DNA of 5,153 bases, from NCBI GenBank assembly GCA_031278965.1, contig JAITJJ010000101.1:1-5153 (forward strand), written 5' to 3'. Position numbers and translations under genes: made by a program. Below, piece after piece: positions 1 to 5,153 of this stretch. The notes under the pieces are model-generated. The model was given only the letters and a program-made list of their open reading frames with translations. It searched no databases and was not told the origin of the DNA. The first letter of the stretch is position 1. Every line of letters begins with the position of its first letter. Origin of the DNA: Deferribacteraceae bacterium (GTDB lineage Bacteria > Chrysiogenota > Deferribacteres > Deferribacterales > JAISNW01).

Positions 1-1493
1 CTGTATAAAAACACCACCGCCGACACCGTAACCATGGAATTCACAAAATAATACATAAATATCTCCAATATTGCGGGGAAAGAGAGGGGAACGCTAACTC
101 TAAGGAATGTTTTCCAACGGGGGATATTCATACTTTCCGATACGCTTTCAAATTCCTTGTCAAGTTTTTTGAGGGAGCCCGATGCGGTAAAATAAGGCAC
201 GGAAAAATAGTGCAGAATATTGGAAATTACAAGGATCGCCATTGTGCCGTAGATAAAGTTAAGGGGATTGGTTTTCTGATTAAAGAAAAATATAAAAGAT
301 ACCCCTATCACCATTCCCGGAAGCGCCAGAGGGAGCACTGAAAGGAATTTGCCCAATCTTTTCAAAACGGCAAACCCTCTGGTTTTTTCCAGCATATAGG
401 CGTAAGCAAAAACAAATATCACTCCGAAAAATGCGGTGGCAACACTCATTTTAAGAGAATTGAAATAGCTGGTGATCCCTCCGGTGGAGTTGTTGAATAT
501 AAAATTTCTTAGAGTGAAGCCCAGATCGTAGGGATAATACTTCGTCAGAGCCCCCACAAAGAGAGCCGCAATCAGAAAGATAAGAGATAGGGTTACAACC
601 CCGCAGAATATAAAGGAGAAAATATCCCTCCCCTTGTTCCTTCTGATTATCAGTTTGGTGGATTTGGCGTTTAGGGTGCTCACATTCTTGCTTGTCATCA
701 CTCTTCCCGCTATAAACGACATAACTGCCGGCAAAAGAAGGAGCGTCCCCACCACCGCCCCCATATTCATATTAAATTGCCCCGCTATCTGTTTATATAT
801 ATCGGTAGCAAGCACATTATAAGTTCCGCCCAAAACTTTTGGAGCTCCGAAATCTGTAAAAGCCAGAGTAAAGCAGACGAACAGAACATTTACAGCTGTA
901 TATTTTATTTCCGGCAGAGTAATTCTGAAAAATTTTTTTATATTGGAAATCCCCATGGAATCCGCAGCGTCATAAAGCCTGCCGTCCGCAAACTCCAGAG
1001 CTATCAAAAACATTAAAAACGCCTGCGGAAATGTGTATATGACTTCGGAAATGATGATGCCCAAGCGTCCGTATAGCTCAAAGCCAAAGCCGAGCTTTGT
1101 TAAAACACCCTGCTTTCCGAATATGTAAACAAGCCCCACTGCGTGAACAATGGTCGGGATAAAGAGGGGAATAAGGGCGGTATATCTGAAGAATCTTTTA
1201 AAGCGGATATTTGACCGCGTGAGCGCATATGCGTATATAAACCCTAAAACGGAGCTGAAAATAGTAGTTACGAGAGATATATCTATGGTGTTCAGCACGG
1301 AGACGCTTAAAGACGGAGTGCCGAAATATTCAATATAATTGTTAAATCCGCAAAACTCCCCGCTCCTGCTTAAAAAGGCTTTGGAAAAGAGAGAAAAAAG
1401 CGGGAAGATAAGGGTGACCGAAAAGGCGGTTAAAAGGAGAAGCAGCAAAGAGAGCTGCGGAAAACTTATATGGAGAAATTTCCGCCTGAACAT
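1..1493 (-). CDS. phnU2: Fused two-domain ABC transporter permease, putative 2-aminoethylphosphonate importer (3' end outside window)
   Basis: Inner-membrane channel of the importer encoded by this operon. The frame is open for 497 codons from ATG at 1493 and leaves the window without a stop; from the family I expect roughly 50 more residues. It holds two binding-protein-dependent permease domains in one chain. By eye, membrane segments lie near residues 13-34, 66-91, 103-125, 146-168, 197-217, 244-264, 291-313, 345-366, 381-404, 411-430 and 471-491. Each half has the cytoplasmic EAA loop that docks on the ATPase: DAADSMG...LP at 175-194 and a more diverged ESVSESMN...VP at 449-469. The stretch TDFGAPKVLGG (213-223) followed by YNVLATDIYKQ, and VNSMVTVSAVVFLY at the cut end, are what I recall of PhnU2-type permeases. 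The start lies 4 bases after the ATPase stop and has no recognisable Shine-Dalgarno sequence, so translation is probably coupled. A ferric-iron (FbpB-like) role is the main alternative; the family call is firm, the substrate inferred. Confidence 0.92.
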   Translation of the reverse strand, partial: MFRRKFLHISFPQLSLLLLLLTAFSVTLIFPLFSLFSKAFLSRSGEFCGFNNYIEYFGTPSLSVSVLNTIDISLVTTIFSSVLGFIYAYALTRSNIRFKRFFRYTALIPLFIPTIVHAVGLVYIFGKQGVLTKLGFGFELYGRLGIIISEVIYTFPQAFLMFLIALEFADGRLYDAADSMGISNIKKFFRITLPEIKYTAVNVLFVCFTLAFTDFGAPKVLGGTYNVLATDIYKQIAGQFNMNMGAVVGTLLLLPAVMSFIAGRVMTSKNVSTLNAKSTKLIIRRNKGRDIFSFIFCGVVTLSLIFLIAALFVGALTKYYPYDLGFTLRNFIFNNSTGGITSYFNSLKMSVATAFFGVIFVFAYAYMLEKTRGFAVLKRLGKFLSVLPLALPGMVIGVSFIFFFNQKTNPLNFIYGTMAILVISNILHYFSVPYFTASGSLKKLDKEFESVSESMNIPRWKTFLRVSVPLSFPAILEIFMYYFVNSMVTVSAVVFLY

Positions 1494-1497
1494 GCGG

Positions 1498-2478
1498 TTA
1501 AACAGAATACTTTATCGTGTGTTCGGCGGGAAATTTCAAAAACATCATCCCATTCTTTTTTATCCCTATTTCATCGGCTCTTCTTGACGGGACATCCACA
1601 CATATCTCGGTTTGCTGCGGAAGCTGCCCGTAAATTCTTGTCAACGCACCTTTGAATTCCACCCTCTTTATCTCCGCAATATGATCGTAGTGCTCTTTTC
1701 TGGTGGTAAGCTCAATCTTTTCGGGCCTTATGGCAAAAATACCACCTGAAACCTTATAAAAGTTAATGGTTCCTATAAAATTTGCCACAAAAGGATTCAA
1801 CGGTTTATCGTATATCTCTCTCGGCGTACCCACCTGTTCCACCACGGCATTGTTCATAACAATAATCCTGTCTGACATGGTCAGCGCTTCCTCCTGATCG
1901 TGAGTTACCATAATAGTGGTTATCCCCAGAGAGCGTTGAATATGGCAGATGTCTCCCCGCAATTTTGCCCTGACTTTCGCATCCAGAGCGGAGAGCGGTT
2001 CATCCAGCAAGAGGTAAACGGGCGAGAGGGCAATAGCACGCGCTAAAGCGGTGCGCTGCTGCTGCCCGCCGGAAAGTTGGAGCGGATACTTGTTTTTATG
2101 TTCATAGAGGCCTACAAGGCGCAAAACCTCCGCCGCCCTGTTTTCAATCTCACTCTTGCCAAGCTCTTTCTTCTGCCTTAGCCCGAATAGGATATTCTCT
2201 TTAACCGTCATATTGGGGAAGAGGGCGTAGGATTGAAAGACTATCCCGAAATTACGCTTTGTCGGGGGGAGATAGGTGCAGTCCTTCCCGTTTATGACGA
2301 CGCTTCCGCTGTCGGCGCTTTCAAGCCCCGCTATAATGCGGAGAAGGGTGGTTTTTCCGCAACCGGAGGGTCCCAGAATACAGACCAATTCTCCCTTTTC
2401 CGCTTCCACGCTTACGCTCTTCAGAGCAATCTGATTCTCAAAGCGTTTTGTAACATTTTTGACTTCCAGATACGGCAT
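1498..2478 (-). CDS. phnT2: ABC transporter ATP-binding protein, putative 2-aminoethylphosphonate importer
   Basis: Cytoplasmic ATPase that powers the importer, 326 residues, complete. All nucleotide-binding motifs are intact: Walker A GPSGCGKT at 36-43, Q-loop FQSY with Gln82, signature LSGGQQQR at 135-142, Walker B LLLDEP at 156-161, D-loop SALD at 163-166 and switch His193 in THDQEEA. The C-terminal third (about 235-320), with RPEKIEL at 251-257, is a TOBE-type regulatory domain, which places it in the CysA/PotA/FbpC/PhnT group. Motifs alone do not separate phosphonate from iron, sulfate or polyamine importers; the call comes from the neighbours. ATG at 2478 lies 2 bases after the TAG of the binding-protein gene, with only a weak purine stretch (AAAG) upstream, so it is probably translated by coupling. 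The permease gene follows 4 bases after its TAA. Confidence 0.95.
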   Translation of the reverse strand: MPYLEVKNVTKRFENQIALKSVSVEAEKGELVCILGPSGCGKTTLLRIIAGLESADSGSVVINGKDCTYLPPTKRNFGIVFQSYALFPNMTVKENILFGLRQKKELGKSEIENRAAEVLRLVGLYEHKNKYPLQLSGGQQQRTALARAIALSPVYLLLDEPLSALDAKVRAKLRGDICHIQRSLGITTIMVTHDQEEALTMSDRIIVMNNAVVEQVGTPREIYDKPLNPFVANFIGTINFYKVSGGIFAIRPEKIELTTRKEHYDHIAEIKRVEFKGALTRIYGQLPQQTEICVDVPSRRADEIGIKKNGMMFLKFPAEHTIKYSV

Positions 2479-2480
2479 AT

Positions 2481-3578
2481 CTACTTTGCAGCGGATTTGG
2501 AATCAAAGTTTGCCGCCCATTTTTTTAAGATATCTTCCCTATTCTTGGCAGTCCAGATAAAATCGTTATCTATAAGCTGTTTCAGCGGATCGCTTTCATA
2601 GCCGTCATAGCTGCCGCTGCCGCCCACTGTGATAATTGGATAGTTCTTTTTGTAGAGCTCCATAATCTCATCGGATATTGCCCAGTCCAAAAAGGTTTGC
2701 GCTGCAAGATTTATCTTGTCTTTCTTCATAAGGGCATTTGCCTCCAGATCCCAGCCGGAGCCTTCAACAGGGAATATAATCTCCACCGGGGCGCCTTTCT
2801 GCTTTTGGCTTATCCCTGCATAACCGAAGCTTACCCCGACCGCGCACTCTCCGGCGGCTGCCATCTTTGCAGGTTTGGAACCGGAGTGAACATATTGAGC
2901 TATATTGGCATGAAGTTTTGTCAGATAATCCCACCCTTTCTCGCTGTCTTTCCCGTTAAGCTGCAATACTCCGGATACGGTTAAAAAACCTGTGCCGGAT
3001 GAGTTGGGATTGGACATTACAATCTGATTTTTTAGCTTGGGGTTAAGGAGATCCTGATAGGATTTTATATTTTCCGCTTTTAACCCCAATTTTTTAAGCT
3101 CAACTGTGTTGACGGTAAAAGCGGTTTCCCACGCGTCAATCCCCACCCAAGTGGGAACGGGTTTATCTGATTTAAACTTTGCTGCGACCCTCTCCACGCC
3201 TTGCGGAGAATATGCTTCCAGCATCCCCTCGTCGTCAAGAACCATCATAGAAGATGCCGCCGTTCCCCAGACAACGTCAGCCTGCGGATTATTCTTTTCC
3301 GCAAGGAGTTTTGCGGTAATAATTCCGGTGGATTCTCTGACGATGTTTACCTTGATATTGGGGTAATTTTTATAAAAGAGGGCAAGATACTCAGTGACAA
3401 GTTCATCTTCAAGGGCGGTATAAACAACTATGCTCCCGTTGTTTTTTCCGCCGACATACTTCTCTGCGGAAGCGGCGGGTTGGGTTTTTTGCGTCTCTGT
3501 TTTTTCTTGAGCAGTGCAACCGCTCATAAATAAAAACAAGCCGGCTATGGCAGTGCAAATTAAATTTTTCCTAAACAT
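2481..3578 (-). CDS. phnS2: Substrate-binding lipoprotein of ABC importer, putative 2-aminoethylphosphonate-binding protein
   Basis: Extracytoplasmic receptor that would capture the substrate and hand it to the permease; 365 residues, complete. The N-terminus is a lipoprotein signal peptide: Arg3-Lys4, a hydrophobic stretch at 6-18 and lipobox MSGC with Cys21 as lipidation site, followed by a Gln/Lys/Thr-rich linker to about residue 47. The mature part is a type 2 periplasmic-binding fold of the FbpA/PotD class, starting SIVVYTALEDE (49-59). Stretches I associate with the PhnS2 family are RESTGIITAKLLAEK (81-95), ADVVWGTAASS (100-110), WVGIDAW (144-150), NPNSSGTGF (190-198), GVSFGYAG (248-255) and EGSGWDLEANAL (272-283). 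The paired tyrosines that bind iron in FbpA are missing; that area reads SFGYAG. First gene of the operon. The start is supported by GAGGG 4 bases upstream and by the signal peptide. Residue 22 is Thr, not the Asp inner-membrane retention signal of enterobacteria. 2-AEP itself is inferred. Confidence 0.92.
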   Translation of the reverse strand: MFRKNLICTAIAGLFLFMSGCTAQEKTETQKTQPAASAEKYVGGKNNGSIVVYTALEDELVTEYLALFYKNYPNIKVNIVRESTGIITAKLLAEKNNPQADVVWGTAASSMMVLDDEGMLEAYSPQGVERVAAKFKSDKPVPTWVGIDAWETAFTVNTVELKKLGLKAENIKSYQDLLNPKLKNQIVMSNPNSSGTGFLTVSGVLQLNGKDSEKGWDYLTKLHANIAQYVHSGSKPAKMAAAGECAVGVSFGYAGISQKQKGAPVEIIFPVEGSGWDLEANALMKKDKINLAAQTFLDWAISDEIMELYKKNYPIITVGGSGSYDGYESDPLKQLIDNDFIWTAKNREDILKKWAANFDSKSAAK

Positions 3579-3582
3579 TTTT

Positions 3583-3587
3583 CCCTC
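3583..3587 (-). promoter_or_regulatory. Ribosome-binding site of the binding-protein gene
   Basis: On the minus strand GAGGG is followed by four A and then ATG at 3578. It is the only clear Shine-Dalgarno sequence in the importer operon; the ATPase and permease genes have none of comparable quality, so entry of ribosomes at this site may set expression of all three. The spacing is slightly short but usable. Confidence 0.6.
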
Positions 3588-3635
3588 AAATTTAAGTTTT
3601 ACTCTTTACGCCTTTCACAACGAAAAGTAGTATCA

Positions 3636-3720
3636 ACAAAGGATACAGGAGAAATTTAACGGGAATATAGGGATATATCGTAAAATCTTTGTAAACTAAA
3701 TTTTACAAAGGTAAGGAGAA
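3636..3720 (+). repeat. Imperfect direct repeat in the divergent intergenic region
   Basis: ACAAAGGATACAGGAGAA at 3636-3653 recurs as ACAAAGGTAAGGAGAA at 3705-3720, two bases shorter in the middle, with starts 69 bases apart. The second copy begins within the right arm of the inverted repeat. Both copies carry an AGGAGAA word that resembles a Shine-Dalgarno sequence on the plus strand. They could be protein-binding half sites, remnants of a duplication, or chance in purine-rich DNA. Confidence 0.3.
3687..3710. repeat. Perfect 9-bp inverted repeat, possible operator
   Basis: CTTTGTAAA (3687-3695) and TTTACAAAG (3702-3710) are exact reverse complements with a 6-base spacer. There is no T-run beside either arm on either strand, so it does not look like an intrinsic terminator. 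Its symmetry and place between two divergent genes fit a binding site for a dimeric transcription regulator; the arm centres are about 15 bp apart. A leader-RNA hairpin in the importer transcript is the alternative. No known operator consensus is recognised here. Confidence 0.5.
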
Positions 3721-3737
3721 GTTTTTGCCGGTCATCT

Positions 3738-3766
3738 ATTATCCAAAATCTTTTAAAAATAGTCTG
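3738..3766 (-). promoter_or_regulatory. Possible sigma-70-type promoter of the importer operon
   Basis: On the minus strand CAGACT (3766-3761) and GATAAT (3743-3738) are separated by 17 bases. The -10 matches the consensus TATAAT in five of six positions, the -35 matches TTGACA in only three. Transcription would start near 3731 and give a leader of about 150 bases that includes the inverted repeat at 3687-3710. No better pair was found closer to the gene, so this is the best of weak candidates; an activator-dependent promoter would also fit a nutrient importer. Confidence 0.25.
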
Positions 3767-3773
3767 CGTAAAA

Positions 3774-3802
3774 TTGACTTTCCCTTAATACCTGTGTAAA
3801 AT
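3774..3802 (+). promoter_or_regulatory. Sigma-70-type promoter of hisE and the downstream exported-protein gene
   Basis: TTGACT (3774-3779) and TAAAAT (3797-3802) are separated by exactly 17 bases; each hexamer matches its consensus at five of six positions. Transcription would start near 3809 and leave a short leader of about 25 bases before the GTG start at 3834, enough for the ribosome-binding site but not for an attenuator or riboswitch. It should serve both hisE and the overlapping gene after it. Confidence 0.65.
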
Positions 3803-3815
3803 CCTCATTAATAAA

Positions 3816-3822
3816 AAGGGGG
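3816..3822 (+). promoter_or_regulatory. Ribosome-binding site of hisE
   Basis: AAGGGGG lies 11 bases before the GTG at 3834, which is a long but tolerable spacing. A second purine-rich word, AAGGTGG at 3831-3837, overlaps this start and would instead suit the in-frame GTG at 3849. I prefer 3834 because the residues it adds (GILEVL) match the usual HisE N-terminus. Confidence 0.45.
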
Positions 3823-3833
3823 TTGCGCATAAG

Positions 3834-4112
3834 GTGGGTATTTTAGAGGTGCTTTCTCAAACAGTAAGAGATAGGGCGGAGAACCCCGTTGAAGGCTCAT
3901 ACACCAATAAATTGCTAAACGGCGGCGATAATCTGATCATAAAAAAGCTGGGGGAAGAAAACGCCGAATTTATGAGGGCTTTTTTTATCGGCAGCGCAGA
4001 TGAGCTTGCAGGTGAAGCGGCGGATTATATATATCACCTTATCGTTGCTTTGCGCTATCGCGGCGTTGGCTTTGAGAAAGTTGAAGAGACGCTCTTCGTT
4101 AGACATAGATGA
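3834..4112 (+). CDS. hisE: Phosphoribosyl-ATP pyrophosphohydrolase HisE
   Basis: Hydrolyses phosphoribosyl-ATP to phosphoribosyl-AMP and pyrophosphate, the second step of histidine biosynthesis, in the cytoplasm. The protein has 92 residues, a normal length for a stand-alone HisE, so it is not the HisI-HisE fusion found in enterobacteria. It is an all-alpha member of the MazG-like superfamily with the metal-binding acidic residues in place: GEENAE with Glu41, Glu42 and Glu45 in the first helix and GEAADYIYH with Glu61 and Asp64 in the second. The N-terminal ILEVL...RAENPVEGSYTNKLL and the lysines before GEE are typical of the family. The start is GTG at 3834; GTG at 3849 is an alternative that would lose five residues. 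It has its own promoter and no other his gene is in view. Its TGA overlaps the ATG of the next gene (ATGA). Confidence 0.95.
   Translation: MGILEVLSQTVRDRAENPVEGSYTNKLLNGGDNLIIKKLGEENAEFMRAFFIGSADELAGEAADYIYHLIVALRYRGVGFEKVEETLFVRHR
4083..4097 (+). other. Small hairpin in the hisE tail just before the coupled start
   Basis: GAAGAG and CTCTTC form a perfect 6-bp stem with a 3-base loop (ACG) inside the last codons of hisE, ending 11 bases before the ATG of the next gene. In the mRNA it would hide the only GAAGAG word near that start, which fits reinitiation by ribosomes finishing hisE rather than independent entry. It may equally be a by-product of the protein code. Confidence 0.3.
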
Positions 4113-5153
4113 AGTTTCTTTTAACGCTTTTCCTTATTTTACCGTCTTTCATCTCCTTCGCCGCTTCCCAGAGCGAGGAAATTACTTCTCTGTTCCCTGT
4201 TTTGGATGATCTCCCCGGAGGGAGAAATCATTGGGTTATGAGCATCCTCCCTTCGGCGGACGGCGAAAATTTTTCCACATATTCCGCCACCTATGCATAT
4301 TTTGCCCAAGAGCCCACCGTATTGTTTGATATTCCGCGAAAGAACGTCTACAGCGTAAATATACGCATCCACGCCTGTTTGGGGAGCGATACCGCCGAGA
4401 AAGTTTTTGAGAAATTCAGCAAAGTGGGCACTAAAGAACAAAAGAGGTTTGTGGGCTTAGGGGAACGGGGGGTATTATACGTTGTTCCAAATTCAAAAAA
4501 CCCTCTAATGGGGGATTTTTACCTTACAGTTAAACTAAAATACCTTATCTTGCAGGTTCATGCCGATGACGGCTTTGTTCTTATGGATATTGCCGAAAAG
4601 ATGGTAAAGAGATTATCGGATTATCTGCGGCTCTCAAAAAGGGATATAGCTAACGGATTAACTCTGTATATTACCGGAGCCGGGATAGACGGCGTCACGC
4701 AGATGGTCGGCTTTTATTCTCCGAATGTAGCGAAAATCGCCTTTTCAGGCAGGCTTATAGATCAAAACGGGGCTAATATCTCCGGCGCAAAGATTAAAGT
4801 TTTGGAGACAGGAAACGAAGTAAAAACAGGGAAAAACGGGGAATTTTCCTTTAATTTAGGAAAAGGCAAAGGCAAAACATACTCGTTATACCGTTTCCTT
4901 ACTGTCCGTAAAAATCTTGATCAAAAAGGCGCAGCGCCCCTTTCAAGCGGGTATTACAAGGTGGATATTGCATATAAAGATAAAACTGGCCAGGATGTTT
5001 GGAAGCTCTGGATAGGTGAAAACGGCAAAATAAGCGGGACATCCTTAAATTTAAGCGATTCTAAACGCCTTAACTTTACGGGTTCCCTTAAAAATGGGAA
5101 GCTCGCCGTCAACCGCCCCTGCGGAAACTCTTTTATAGGGATATGCCGCCAAG
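4109..5153 (+). CDS. Exported protein of unknown function with a carboxypeptidase-regulatory-like domain (3' end outside window)
   Basis: I do not recognise this protein. The frame is open for 348 codons with no stop before the window ends. It starts with a Sec signal peptide: Lys2, hydrophobic core 3-17, likely cleavage near SFA-AS (after about residue 18); there is no lipobox, so it should be periplasmic or secreted. Residues about 25-175 form a mixed region beginning LFPVLDDLPGGRNHW, with a helical ADDGFVLMDIAEKMVKRLSD near 152-171. Residues about 208-262 look like a carboxypeptidase-regulatory-like beta-sandwich: FSGRLIDQNGANISGAKIKV followed by TGKNGEFSFNLG. From about 285 comes a beta-rich section with Gly-x-Ile-x-Gly and FTGSLKNGKLAV, then Cys338 and Cys346, possibly a disulfide. 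Base and codon use resemble the neighbours. The ATG overlaps the hisE stop (ATGA) and lacks a Shine-Dalgarno sequence, so it is co-transcribed and probably coupled. Binding or surface roles are possible; no catalytic motif is visible. Confidence 0.85.
   Translation, partial: MKFLLTLFLILPSFISFAASQSEEITSLFPVLDDLPGGRNHWVMSILPSADGENFSTYSATYAYFAQEPTVLFDIPRKNVYSVNIRIHACLGSDTAEKVFEKFSKVGTKEQKRFVGLGERGVLYVVPNSKNPLMGDFYLTVKLKYLILQVHADDGFVLMDIAEKMVKRLSDYLRLSKRDIANGLTLYITGAGIDGVTQMVGFYSPNVAKIAFSGRLIDQNGANISGAKIKVLETGNEVKTGKNGEFSFNLGKGKGKTYSLYRFLTVRKNLDQKGAAPLSSGYYKVDIAYKDKTGQDVWKLWIGENGKISGTSLNLSDSKRLNFTGSLKNGKLAVNRPCGNSFIGICRQ

Noticed and set aside
1442..1458. GCAGC-AAAGAGA-GCTGC hairpin near the start of the permease gene
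   Set aside because: A five-base stem inside the leucine-rich coding part of the first membrane segment, with no T-run; probably incidental.
634..1655. Several plus-strand ORFs of 61-82 codons opposite the permease gene
   Set aside because: They lie antisense to a continuous 497-codon permease frame with membrane segments and EAA loops, have no family resemblance, and their compositions reflect the opposite strand.
2233..3533. Plus-strand ORFs of 86-122 codons opposite the ATPase and binding-protein genes
   Set aside because: Both minus-strand genes have complete, motif-rich products, so these are shadows of coding DNA.
3611..3642. CCTTT...AAAGG flanks as a second operator
   Set aside because: Only five outer base pairs match over a 32-base span; the inner parts do not pair, so it is likely chance.
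3687..3710. Inverted repeat as a transcription terminator
   Set aside because: The arms are A+T-rich, no U-run follows on either strand, and the place between divergent genes has no transcript needing to end there.
3579..3833. Riboswitch, Pho box or histidine attenuator
   Set aside because: No PhoB-type CTGTCAT repeats, no histidine-codon-rich leader and no terminator/antiterminator pair were seen; the predicted hisE leader is only about 25 bases.
3915..4441. Minus-strand ORFs of 63 and 100 codons, and a plus-strand 69-codon ORF at 4000-4209
   Set aside because: They overlap hisE with its intact active-site residues and the exported-protein frame; no Shine-Dalgarno sequence or recognisable motif supports them.

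Overview
The window comes from a bacterium with moderate G+C (low to mid 40s percent by eye) and frequent ATA, AGA and AGG codons. One lipoprotein and one Sec-exported protein suggest a diderm (Gram-negative type) cell. The sequence gives no firm taxonomic marker; a deferribacterial-type lineage is only a guess. Nothing looks mobile: there is no IS, tRNA, CRISPR or phage gene. Coding density is high and all reading frames are intact.

Left part (1-3578, minus strand): a tightly packed ABC importer operon, read right to left as substrate-binding lipoprotein, ATPase, then a fused two-domain permease that runs off the left edge. The gaps between genes are 2 and 4 bases. All three subunits resemble the putative 2-aminoethylphosphonate (2-AEP) importer families PhnS2, PhnT2 and PhnU2. 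These belong to the wider ferric-iron/polyamine-type importers, but the binding protein lacks the paired tyrosines of iron binders. The likely job is uptake of 2-AEP or a similar small organophosphonate. No phosphonate-degrading gene lies in the window, so the substrate is inferred from family resemblance.

Middle (3579-3833): a 255-base divergent intergenic region. It holds a good sigma-70-type promoter and ribosome-binding site for the rightward genes, a perfect 9-bp inverted repeat that could be an operator, several short repeated words, and a doubtful 24-codon ORF with a strong Shine-Dalgarno sequence. The promoter of the importer operon is less clear.

Right part (3834-5153, plus strand): a complete hisE (phosphoribosyl-ATP pyrophosphohydrolase, histidine biosynthesis step 2), overlapping by ATGA a gene for an unrecognised exported protein. 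That protein has a novel-looking N-terminal half, a carboxypeptidase-regulatory-like beta-sandwich and a C-terminal beta-rich, cysteine-containing section cut by the right edge. The pairing of hisE with an exported protein has no obvious functional logic and is probably transcriptional convenience, but it and the exported protein are the least explained parts of the window.
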